DNA of 7,528 nucleotides from Clostridia bacterium. Its GTDB lineage: Bacteria; Bacillota; DSM-521; Neomoorellales; Neomoorellaceae. The position numbers and the translations under genes were made by a program. A model generated the notes under the pieces. The model did not search any database, was not told the DNA's origin, and saw nothing but the letters and a program-made list of their open reading frames with translations. This document shows, piece after piece, positions 1 through 5,909 of this stretch (position 1 is its first letter; each line of letters starts with the position of its first letter). The stretch lies in the NCBI GenBank assembly GCA_012727745.1, contig JAAYGJ010000079.1, forward strand, positions 1 through 7,528, written 5' to 3'.

Positions 1-79
1 ACGTGCGAGGTTTTCATATAGATAGATGCCTGTACCAGCAGCTACAAAAAAGTTTCAATCAAATGTTCGTTATATATAA

Positions 80-125
80 AATTATATTATACATAGGCTG
101 ACAGCGCAATTATATTAATTTATAG
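80..125. repeat. Direct repeat in AT-rich leader
   Basis: AATTATATTA occurs at 80-89 and again at 108-117, 28 bp apart. The copies continue with similar tails (TACATAG and ATTTATAG). The 28-bp period is close to three helical turns less a few bases, so a protein could meet both copies on roughly one face. In sequence this AT-rich, however, a chance match is quite possible. No function is assigned. Confidence 0.35.
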
Positions 126-227
126 TTGTTGCCTACTTATGTGCTCTTAATAATAGCCAAAGCAGCGGGGAGGTACCGTCAAGAATTTTGTGTAAGTAGG
201 TAGAGTAAGGTAAGTTGCATAAATTAA

Positions 228-249
228 TATATAGACAGATAACTATATA
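228..249. promoter_or_regulatory. Candidate ArsR operator (inverted repeat)
   Basis: TATATAG (228-234) and CTATATA (243-249) form a perfect 7-bp dyad with an 8-bp spacer. It overlaps the -35 hexamer and the spacer of the promoter in front of the ArsR-like gene. ArsR/SmtB repressors usually bind AT-rich imperfect dyads overlapping their own promoter. That this dyad is the operator is inferred from position and symmetry. Confidence 0.55.
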
Positions 250-261
250 ACAATATATAAT
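232..261 (+). promoter_or_regulatory. Sigma-A type promoter of the arsR-like operon
   Basis: The -35 box TAGACA (232-237) matches TTGACA in five of six positions. The -10 box TATAAT (256-261) is perfect, and the spacer is 18 bp. Transcription would begin near base 268, leaving a leader of under 20 bases before the ATG at 285. The ribosome-binding site GTGAGGTGAT (271-280) lies in that short leader. Confidence 0.65.
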
Positions 262-284
262 TAAAGTTGAGTGAGGTGATATAA

Positions 285-656
285 ATGGAGCAGCTGATGG
301 AGTATCTCAAGGTTTTAGCTGATCCTACCCGCATTAAAATAATAAAGTTCCTGCTACAAGGTGATATGTATGTCTGCGAACTGGTAGAGGTTATGGGCGT
401 AACCCAGCCGACCGTATCCCAGCATTTAAGAAGACTCAAAGCAGTAGGCTTAGTTGAGGAGAACAAAGAAGGGCAACGTATCCGCTACCGGCTGGTAAAA
501 GATAAGATGGAGGAATATGAAGCGACATTAAAGTGTTTTCTGGCAAAGCCTATTTATGATATTCCCCAGATGCAACCGGAATGGGAACGTTACCAGAAGG
601 CAGTAGCTGGAGGAATAGTTTTAACCTGCTGTTTGGCTGAGGAGGATAAAGGCTAA
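285..656 (+). CDS. ArsR/SmtB-family metal(loid)-responsive transcriptional repressor
   Basis: This 123-residue winged-helix regulator has the usual length for the family. The N-terminus reads LKVLADPTRIKIIKFLL (residues 8-24), typical of ArsR proteins. The recognition helix follows in VTQPTVSQHLRRLKAVGLV (39-57), then the wing (GQRIRYRL, 63-70). Classical ArsR has ELCVCDLC at the DNA-binding helix; here the equivalent is MYVCELVE, so only one cysteine (C31) is kept. Further cysteines are C84 and a vicinal pair C115-C116 near the C-terminus, where some ArsR proteins carry a relocated As(III) site. The start is fixed by GTGAGGTGAT five bases upstream. It is first in a four-gene operon whose promoter overlaps a dyad, so autorepression is likely. 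The family is secure; the inducer (arsenite, methylarsenite, antimonite or a thiophilic metal) is not determined by sequence. Confidence 0.93.
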   Translation: MEQLMEYLKVLADPTRIKIIKFLLQGDMYVCELVEVMGVTQPTVSQHLRRLKAVGLVEENKEGQRIRYRLVKDKMEEYEATLKCFLAKPIYDIPQMQPEWERYQKAVAGGIVLTCCLAEEDKG

Positions 657-690
657 TAGATATATAAAACCTGGGAGATGTTTTTTAGAG

Positions 691-1863
691 ATGAGTAACC
701 GGCAGAAATTATTATTAATTGTTAGTGTCTTTTTAGCAGCCTATTATTTGCCCTTCCAGCATCCCAGAATGCAAAACGCCATTCTGGAGAGTTTTTATAT
801 GCTGCAGGAATACAGCAGGGAGCATGTCCTCTTCTGCTTGCTACCGGCCCTCTTTATTGCCGGGGCCATGAGTAATTTCTTATCCCCGCAGGCGGTCTTG
901 AAATACCTGGGTCCGGAGAGCAATAAAGTGACGGCTTACGGGGTGGGGGCTGTGTCAGGAGCAGTATTGGCCGTATGCTCCTGTACGGTTTTGCCGTTGT
1001 TTATGGGCATTTATAAGCGCGGCGCCGGCTTGGGGCCGGCTATTGCTTTCCTTTACTCGGGACCGGCCATCAATATCCTGGCTATTATTCTTACAGCCAG
1101 GATTTTAGGCTGGCAGCTCGGCCTGGCCCGGGCTGCGGGAGCAGTTTTATTTTCAGCGGTTATTGGCCTGATCATGGCCTTCCTCTTTAGAGGAGAAGAG
1201 CAGGAAAGGGTTAAAGACTTGCAGATGCCGAACGGACAGGGGGAAACGGGGCGCTCTTTAGGCCAGACTACGCTGTACTTCCTGGTGCTGGTTTTTATCC
1301 TCATTTTTGCCGCCTGGGGTAAACCGGCGGAAAATGCGGGCTTTTGGTTTGCTGTTTATAACTTAAAATGGTATCTGGTAGCAGGGCTTCTTATTGCCCT
1401 AGCCTTTATGCTAAAGTCGTGGTTTAACCGCTCGGAAAGGCGGGCTTGGCTGGAGACCACCTGGGACTTCAGTATTAAAATCCTGCCGCTACTTTTTGCC
1501 GGGGTGCTGGCAGTAGGTTTCCTCATGGGTAGGCCTAATATGGATACTGGCCTTATACCTGCCCGGTATATCGGAACGCTGGTAGGCGGCAATAGCCTGG
1601 CGGCAAACTTCCTGGCTGCAGTTGTAGGTGCCTTGATGTACTTTGCCACTTTAACGGAAGTGCCTATTGTCCAGGGCTTGATTGGTTCTGGCATGGGACA
1701 GGGACCGGCTTTAGCCCTTTTGCTGGCCGGCCCGACCTTGAGCCTACCTAGTATACTGGTAATTAACAGGGTATTGGGTTTGAAAAAGACGGGAGTTTTT
1801 ATAGGACTGGTTGTAATAATGGCTACCTTGACCGGGATGTTGTTTGGCACGTTAGCGGGGTAG
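691..1863 (+). CDS. ArsP/UPF0718-type permease, probable metal(loid) or organoarsenical efflux
   Basis: A 390-residue integral membrane protein with about ten hydrophobic segments (roughly 4-20, 44-62, 82-107, 114-138, 143-167, 193-211, 223-243, 261-280, 296-320, 338-360, 366-388). A charged loop at 168-190 separates the halves. The signature of the DUF318/ArsP permeases is clear: AVCSCTVLPLF (95-104 region, C96 and C98), then GAGLGPAIAFLYSGPAINI (111-129). The second half repeats the layout without cysteines: LTEVPI (321-326) and GQGPALALLLAGPTLSLPS (337-354 region), suggesting an ancient internal duplication. Known ArsP proteins export trivalent organoarsenicals, and relatives are tied to Cu/Zn efflux, so the substrate stays open. 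It begins 34 bases after the repressor, with GGGAGATG (673-680) as ribosome-binding site. The only other cysteine is C49. Confidence 0.9.
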   Translation: MSNRQKLLLIVSVFLAAYYLPFQHPRMQNAILESFYMLQEYSREHVLFCLLPALFIAGAMSNFLSPQAVLKYLGPESNKVTAYGVGAVSGAVLAVCSCTVLPLFMGIYKRGAGLGPAIAFLYSGPAINILAIILTARILGWQLGLARAAGAVLFSAVIGLIMAFLFRGEEQERVKDLQMPNGQGETGRSLGQTTLYFLVLVFILIFAAWGKPAENAGFWFAVYNLKWYLVAGLLIALAFMLKSWFNRSERRAWLETTWDFSIKILPLLFAGVLAVGFLMGRPNMDTGLIPARYIGTLVGGNSLAANFLAAVVGALMYFATLTEVPIVQGLIGSGMGQGPALALLLAGPTLSLPSILVINRVLGLKKTGVFIGLVVIMATLTGMLFGTLAG

Positions 1864-1904
1864 GGTTAAAAATTAAATTAAAAAAGAAAGGGGACTAAGC
1901 GATT

Positions 1905-2147
1905 ATGGAAATTAAGGTATTAGGTACAGGCTGCGCTCGCTGCAATAAGTTAGAACAAAACGTGATCAATGCCCTGGCGGAAATGGGCGTAGCTGTCGGC
2001 GTAGAAAAGGTAACGGACCTCAATAAAATCACCGACTATGGGGTAATGATGACCCCGGGGCTGGTTATTAACGGCAAGGTAAAAGTTTCCGGCCGTGTGC
2101 CTGATAAAGAAGAAATTAAAAAGTTAATAAATGAAGAAAGAAGCTGA
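1905..2147 (+). CDS. Small thioredoxin-like CxxC protein (redox-active disulfide protein 2 type)
   Basis: An 80-residue, single-domain protein of minimal thioredoxin/glutaredoxin fold. It starts MEIKVLGTGCARCNK, with the redox pair C10-x-x-C13 at the end of the first strand. The conserved cis-proline is P51 (MMTPGLVING, 48-57), followed by the closing strand and helix (EEIKKLI, 69-75). Length and motif fit the TM0996/MTH895-type small disulfide proteins, often found beside ArsP-like permeases. AAAGGGGA (1887-1894) precedes the ATG by ten bases. It lies 41 bases after the permease and 13 before the next start, so it belongs to the operon. Likely roles are reduction of the cysteines of its neighbours or thiol-mediated metal(loid) hand-off; the role is inferred from context. 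Confidence 0.88.
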   Translation: MEIKVLGTGCARCNKLEQNVINALAEMGVAVGVEKVTDLNKITDYGVMMTPGLVINGKVKVSGRVPDKEEIKKLINEERS

Positions 2148-2148
2148 T

Positions 2149-2155
2149 GGGGGGG
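2149..2155 (+). promoter_or_regulatory. Ribosome-binding site deciding the start of the cysteine-rich gene
   Basis: A run of seven G (2149-2155) lies five bases before ATG 2161. An alternative in-frame ATG at 2131, inside the end of the thioredoxin-like gene, has only A/T-rich sequence in front of it. The downstream start is therefore preferred, removing ten residues from the longest reading. Confidence 0.6.
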
Positions 2156-2160
2156 TAATT

Positions 2161-2775
2161 ATGAGCAATAACAGCAAAACAGGCATCTGTTGTGGATGTA
2201 AAAATGAGTTTGAAGTTGCAGCAGGAAATAAAAACTGCTGCAACCCGGTGAGGAACTCCCAATGTTGTAGTACCGGACAGGATTGCTTAAGAACTGTAAA
2301 TATTGATTTTTTGTACCTGGATTTAAGTGAATGTACCCGTTGCCTGGAAACTGAAACTAACCTTGAAGAAGCTATTAATGACGTGGCTCAGGTTTTAGCT
2401 GCGACCGGCGTGCAGGTAAAAGTACAAAAGACTAAAGTCGAAAGTGAAAAGCAGGCTTTAGAATTGGGCTTTATTAGTTCCCCTACCATTCGTATTAACG
2501 GCCGGGATATCCAAATGGACCTAAAAGAGAGCCCCTGCGAATCTTGCGGAGATTTATGTGGCGATGAGGTTGACTGCCGCGTCTGGGTTTATCAGGGAAA
2601 AGAGTATACTGCTCCGCCCAAAGGGATGATCATTGAGGCAATACTCCGGGAAGCCTACGGAAGGATACCAGAGGGTAGCCCGGAGCCGCTGCCGCTAGCA
2701 ACTCTTCCCGATAACCTCAAAAAATTTTTCCGGGCCAAAGCTAAAAAAGAAAGCAATTCATGTTCTTGCAGTTAA
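2161..2775 (+). CDS. Cysteine-rich DUF2703-type thioredoxin-fold protein, candidate metal(loid) carrier
   Basis: The 204-residue product contains 16 cysteines (about 8%). Three zones are visible. Residues 1-43 are a metallothionein-like tail with C10-C11-x-C13, C26-C27, C35-C36 and C42. Residues 46-165 form the core recognisable as DUF2703: IDFLYLDLSECTRC (C58-x-x-C61), a helix NLEEAINDVAQVL, then SSPTIRING (106-114) with a cis-proline-like P108, which together suggest a thioredoxin fold. The core continues with a cluster C126, C129, C133, C139 and the end WVYQGKEYTAPPKGMIIEAILR. Residues 166-204 are a polar extension ending in C201-S-C203-S. No signal peptide is present, so it should be cytoplasmic. 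It is the last operon gene, 13 bases after the thioredoxin-like gene. DUF2703 has no established function to my knowledge. Paired cysteines recall ArsD, the As(III) chaperone, but the fold assignment and role are inference. Confidence 0.85.
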   Translation: MSNNSKTGICCGCKNEFEVAAGNKNCCNPVRNSQCCSTGQDCLRTVNIDFLYLDLSECTRCLETETNLEEAINDVAQVLAATGVQVKVQKTKVESEKQALELGFISSPTIRINGRDIQMDLKESPCESCGDLCGDEVDCRVWVYQGKEYTAPPKGMIIEAILREAYGRIPEGSPEPLPLATLPDNLKKFFRAKAKKESNSCSCS

Positions 2776-2812
2776 GTTGCTGTGCCCGGCAATAGTTGCT
2801 GCTAACTGCAAG
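2765..2812. terminator. Stem-loop spanning the stop codon of the cysteine-rich gene
   Basis: CTTGCAGTTA (2765-2774) and TAACTGCAAG (2803-2812) are perfect 10-bp complements. They enclose a smaller TTGC/GCAA pairing (2777-2780 with 2789-2792). The left arm includes the TAA stop codon's first two bases. There is no T-run, so on its own this is more likely an mRNA 3'-end stabiliser than a terminator. Confidence 0.4.
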
Positions 2813-2852
2813 CAAAAGCAGGTGAGATCGTTAGTGAAATCACCTGCTTTGC
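2812..2852. terminator. Hairpin between convergent operon and PBP gene, probable terminator
   Basis: AAAGCAGGTGA (2815-2825) pairs perfectly with TCACCTGCTTT (2840-2850) over 11 bp. GC at 2812-2813 can extend it with GC at 2851-2852 past a bulged A. The loop is 14 bases. T-rich bases at both stem ends (TTT on plus, TTTT on minus) would allow weak bidirectional termination. A run of T at 2874-2881 follows only after 20 further bases, so the plus-strand terminator is not canonical. Confidence 0.6.
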
Positions 2853-2879
2853 GTTTAAATTCCTGCGGCTATTATTTTT

Positions 2880-5600
2880 TTACCTTTCTGGGATAGTGAC
2901 TGTTACTTCATTAGACGGAAGGTTGCTGTTATCGTCCTGGTTTAAAGCCACTATCCGGTATCTATAGGCAGAGCCGGGGTTGATATTAGTATCGTTATAA
3001 GTAGTTTCCTTAATTATGGCTATGCTCTTGTAAGGGGAATCTGGAGTACGACGTTCGACCGAATAAAGAATGTTGCCCTTACCTGCTGAACTCCACTCCA
3101 GGGTTATCCTGGGGGCATTTAGCTGCGGGTCCACCTGCAATCTGGCTTTAAGTTCAGGTGCTTTGGGTGCTGCACTGCCGTTGCCTGGAGAAGTGGTGCC
3201 CTTACTGAGCTGATGCTCGGGCAGGTCGCACCTGTCAGGTAATATTGTCTGCGGTGGCAGTTGAACCTGTCTAACAGTTTCCGGCGGGCAGCCGCCGCTT
3301 TGCCCCGGGCCAGGGACGTTGGCCAGGTGGGGCACACCTTCATGGCGCGGATCGGTACAAATGCTCACCATTCCCGGTACGCTGCCGCCGCTGTGGAGGG
3401 GGCATACTTCCTTAGGCATAGCCAGCTTAGCATCTTCAGCCCGGCCCGAGGGGTCTTCGGGACGATTTAAGAAGATGCCGTTGGTAACACTGGGGCAGGC
3501 AGGAGAGGCCAGCTGGCCGGAGGTGGTACAGACAGGAGCTTCAACCCAGGCTTCAGATATTTTTTTGGGCAGCATCTCCTGCGTAAAGATCTCTTTGACT
3601 ATATATTCTTTAGGAGTCAGGTCGCTGGGTAACTGGCCCGACTTGGCATCCACATCCGCATAGATTATGCCGCCGGGTCGGGGGAAATTTTGTACAGGTT
3701 GGCCCTCTAAGGCAAAGCTGATAACTTTTTTCCAGATTAACGCCGGGTGACCGCCGCCGGCAGCATTGCGCAGGTAGTGTTTAGGATCAGTAGGGTCATA
3801 ACCCATCCACACCGCTGCTACCAGTTCAGGTGTATAGGCTACAAACCAGGCGTCTTTAGAGCCGTTTTTACCCCTGTATTCCGGCAAATCGGGTAAAGAA
3901 GTAGTGCCTGTTTTCCCTGCTACCGGACGGTTTAAACGGGCGTTGGTGCCGGTGCCGGAGTTAACCACCGTAGTCAGCATATCGGTCATTATATAAGCGA
4001 CCTGTTCGCTCATGACAGCTTTTTTATTGGGGCGGACTTCAACCAGCACGCGGTCATTGCGGTCAGTAATCTTGGTAACAACATGGGGTTCTATATAAAT
4101 ACCCTGGTTGGCAAAAGCCCCATAAGCGGCCGCCATTTGCAGGGGCGAAACACCGGTAGTCAGGCCTCCCAGGGCCAGGGACAGGTTTCTGTCGCTGGCC
4201 TGCAGGGGCAGACCTAACCTGCAGCCAAATTCATAACCGCTGTCAATACCGATGATGTTAAGCATTTTTACGGCAGGAATATTAACTGACCAGCGAATAG
4301 CTTCCCGCATACTGATCAGGCCGCGATAACGGTGGTCATAGTTGGCCGGCGCATAGGGCGGGTTGCCGGGATAGCTTACCGGAATATCATCAAGGACGTA
4401 AGCAGGGGAATAGCCCTGCTCCAGTGCCGGGCCGTATACTACCAGGGGCTTGATGGTAGAGCCAGGCTGGCGTTCGGACTGGGTAGCGTAGTTAAAACCG
4501 CGCCGGGTAGTATAATTTCTGCCCCCGACTATACCCCGCACTTCACCGCTGCGGTGGTCGATGACCACCATAGCGCTTTCAACTATGCGTTCATCAGTAC
4601 CGGGAGGGAAGTTTTTTTCGTCCTGATATACTCTTTCCATTTCGCTCTGGATGCGGGGGTCCAGGGTGGTGTAAATCCGCAGCCCGCCCTGGTAGAGCAG
4701 AGAGGAGCTCAGGCCTTCTTTTTCCAGCAGCGTACTGGCTTCGTCTATAACAGTATCGATAAAATAAGGAAATTTGACTGCATCGGTTTTTGAAGCCTGA
4801 TGAAATTCTAACTCCTGGGCTTTGGCTGCTTCTGCCTGCTCGGCCTCGATAAAGCCCAGCCGCACCATATTGTTTAAGACTTGAGCCTGGCGCTTTTTAG
4901 CGGCAGGGAGTTTTTCTTTATCAAATGGTGAATAAGTGCCGGGTGACTGGATAATTCCCGCCAGCATGGCTGCTTCGGCCAGGTCCAGTTCAGAGACAGA
5001 TTTACCGAAATAATAGTGGGAAGCTGCCTCCACGCCGTAGATGCCGGGGCCGAGGTAGACAATATTGAGATAGTTCTCCAGAATTTCGTCCTTGGTATAA
5101 GTGCGCTCCAGCTGTATGGCCATCAGGGCTTCCTGAATTTTACGCGAATACTTCTTTTCGGTTGGGTTTTCGATAAAGGCGTTTTTGGCTAACTGCTGGG
5201 TGATAGTGCTGCCGCCTTCACGGATATCGCCGCTGCGCAGGTTAGTCCAGAAGGCGCGCAGGATGGCTTTGAGGTCAACCCCGTGGTGTTGGCGAAAGCG
5301 TTCATCTTCAATAGCTATCACCGCGTTTTGCAGGTTTATGGGCACCTGGTCCAGGGATACGATGACCCGGTTTTGCTCGCCGTGCAGTTCCTCTACCAGT
5401 TGCCCGTCTTTATCATAGATAAAGGTAGTCATAGCCAGGTTTAGATCTTTCGGGTCCCAGTCGGGCATAGCCCGGACGACACCGATAGTTAAACCGGCTG
5501 CTGCTCCCACGGCGATGACACCCAGGAAAATAATTAGCAGGATGGCAACGCGAAAAATATTTAATCTACGCTTGCGTTTTTTGCTTTTCTGGGGAGTCAT
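2880..5600 (-). CDS. Bifunctional class A penicillin-binding protein (PBP1A family) with C-terminal fibronectin III-like domain
   Basis: This 906-residue membrane-anchored peptidoglycan synthase polymerises lipid II and cross-links the glycan strands. A basic cytoplasmic tail (KSKKRKRR) precedes one membrane segment (about 16-42). The glycosyltransferase 51 domain (about 60-250) shows EDERFRQHHG (98-107; E98 is the expected catalytic Glu), GGSTITQQLAKN (129-140) and RKIQEALMAIQLE (153-165). The transpeptidase domain (about 340-630) has the serine motif STIK (S381, K384), SVN (438-440) and KTGT (563-566), so both active sites look intact. Beyond it come six cysteines (691, 702, 733, 748, 771, 791) in a C-x2-SG-x-LASPACP-like arrangement seen in clostridial PBP1A, then a Gly/Pro/Ser linker and a fibronectin III-like module (about 817-904, with YSVERRT and YRYRIVALN). 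The start is set by AAAGGAGGT (5611-5619) ten bases upstream. It is convergent with the detox operon and divergent from tyrS; likely monocistronic. Confidence 0.95.
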   Translation of the reverse strand: MTPQKSKKRKRRLNIFRVAILLIIFLGVIAVGAAAGLTIGVVRAMPDWDPKDLNLAMTTFIYDKDGQLVEELHGEQNRVIVSLDQVPINLQNAVIAIEDERFRQHHGVDLKAILRAFWTNLRSGDIREGGSTITQQLAKNAFIENPTEKKYSRKIQEALMAIQLERTYTKDEILENYLNIVYLGPGIYGVEAASHYYFGKSVSELDLAEAAMLAGIIQSPGTYSPFDKEKLPAAKKRQAQVLNNMVRLGFIEAEQAEAAKAQELEFHQASKTDAVKFPYFIDTVIDEASTLLEKEGLSSSLLYQGGLRIYTTLDPRIQSEMERVYQDEKNFPPGTDERIVESAMVVIDHRSGEVRGIVGGRNYTTRRGFNYATQSERQPGSTIKPLVVYGPALEQGYSPAYVLDDIPVSYPGNPPYAPANYDHRYRGLISMREAIRWSVNIPAVKMLNIIGIDSGYEFGCRLGLPLQASDRNLSLALGGLTTGVSPLQMAAAYGAFANQGIYIEPHVVTKITDRNDRVLVEVRPNKKAVMSEQVAYIMTDMLTTVVNSGTGTNARLNRPVAGKTGTTSLPDLPEYRGKNGSKDAWFVAYTPELVAAVWMGYDPTDPKHYLRNAAGGGHPALIWKKVISFALEGQPVQNFPRPGGIIYADVDAKSGQLPSDLTPKEYIVKEIFTQEMLPKKISEAWVEAPVCTTSGQLASPACPSVTNGIFLNRPEDPSGRAEDAKLAMPKEVCPLHSGGSVPGMVSICTDPRHEGVPHLANVPGPGQSGGCPPETVRQVQLPPQTILPDRCDLPEHQLSKGTTSPGNGSAAPKAPELKARLQVDPQLNAPRITLEWSSAGKGNILYSVERRTPDSPYKSIAIIKETTYNDTNINPGSAYRYRIVALNQDDNSNLPSNEVTVTIPER

Positions 5601-5630
5601 TAGGAAGATGACCTCCTTTTAACTTTTACA

Positions 5631-5659
5631 ATTATAGCACAGGGGAAAGCATTTAGGAA
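5631..5659 (-). promoter_or_regulatory. Promoter of the PBP gene (extended -10)
   Basis: On the minus strand TGCTATAAT (5639 down to 5631) is an extended -10 with a perfect TATAAT. At a 17-bp spacing upstream, TTCCTA (5659-5654) matches the -35 consensus in only three positions, which an extended -10 can compensate. The resulting leader would be about 25 bases and contains the perfect Shine-Dalgarno at 5611-5619. Confidence 0.6.
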
Positions 5660-5768
5660 CTTTATTTGCTTGAACGATAATTGGCGCATATGTTAAACTT
5701 ATACAAGCGGTTAACTTTATAGACGTTACTGGGAGCCAAAAGGTTGCAGTATTATCAATGCATTTATT

Positions 5769-5788
5769 GTTATTGTTAAAACGATAAC
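5769..5788. repeat. Near-perfect 20-bp palindrome upstream of tyrS
   Basis: GTTATTGTTAAAACGATAAC is symmetric over nine base pairs on each side, with one G-T exception and a two-base AA centre. It lies about 120 bases before the tyrS start. It could be a regulator-binding dyad or a small RNA hairpin; neither can be decided from the sequence. Confidence 0.45.
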
Positions 5789-5894
5789 AGTCAAGGTGTG
5801 AAAATAGCGGGGGGCAGGCTTCAAATTGAGATCGGCGCAGCCGGTTTCGACTGGCTTTACCCCTCTTAACTTCGCACCTCTCATTTCTATGTTT

Positions 5895-5904
5895 AAGGGA
5901 GGCG
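5895..5904 (+). promoter_or_regulatory. Ribosome-binding site deciding the tyrS start
   Basis: AAGGGAGGCG (5895-5904) places TTG 5910 seven bases after its GGGAGG core, and TTG 5907 only four after it. The in-frame ATG at 5889 and the TTG at 5826 have no comparable site, and the ATG lies upstream of this one. TTG 5910 is therefore chosen. Confidence 0.7.
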
Positions 5905-5909
5905 TTTTG

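Larger units (their letters stand above)
1..284. other. AT-rich intergenic region upstream of the arsR-like operon
   Basis: No convincing gene is visible here. The only open stretch on the plus strand at the left edge runs from base 3 to a TGA at 99-101 (32 residues). It has no recognisable similarity and could be either the tail of a gene outside the window or chance. The region is much richer in A and T than the genes. It contains a direct repeat (80-96 and 108-125, both starting AATTATATTA), an 8-bp inverted repeat (CCTACTTA at 132-139, TAAGTAGG at 193-200), and the operon promoter and operator at its right end. Confidence 0.6.
5601..5909. other. Divergent intergenic region between PBP gene and tyrS
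   Basis: This 309-base gap holds the PBP promoter and ribosome-binding site at its left end, a loose direct repeat GTTAAACTTATA (5692-5703) / GTTAACTTTATA (5710-5721), a near-palindrome at 5769-5788, and a GC-richer leader before tyrS. That leader includes a small hairpin AGCCGG-TTTCGA-CTGGCT beginning near 5838. I found no confident promoter for tyrS. I also found no T-box antiterminator core (the conserved GGGTGG-ACCGCG element is missing), although tyrS genes in this phylum often have one. Confidence 0.6.

Noticed and set aside
52..60. GTTTCAATC, which resembles the end of many CRISPR repeats (ATTGAAAC on the other strand), beside an AT-rich, leader-like stretch
   Set aside because: There is no second copy within the expected distance, the flanking 1-51 shows no repeat start, and no cas gene is visible. 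A single nine-base match is not evidence for an array.
3..101. Open frame at the left edge, possibly the tail of an upstream gene
   Set aside because: It is only 32 residues, ends in a low-complexity AT-rich tail and has no recognisable similarity. It may be chance.
1356..1850. Long minus-strand open frame inside the permease gene
   Set aside because: It is antisense to a clearly conserved membrane protein, has no ribosome-binding site or family features, and its composition is that of a reversed hydrophobic gene.
4332..4793. Plus-strand open frame inside the PBP gene
   Set aside because: It overlaps the transpeptidase domain antisense, with no recognisable motif or independent start signals.
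5836..5862. GGTTTCGACTGG-like string before tyrS, reminiscent of the 5' end of tmRNA
   Set aside because: No tag reading frame, no tRNA-like 3' end with CCA and no acceptor pairing are present nearby. The hairpin AGCCGG/CTGGCT explains the symmetry.
5826..5909. Twenty-eight-residue N-terminal extension of tyrosyl-tRNA synthetase
   Set aside because: Its TTG start lacks a ribosome-binding site, and the strong AAGGGAGG lies just before TTG 5910. The shorter protein already has the normal family length.
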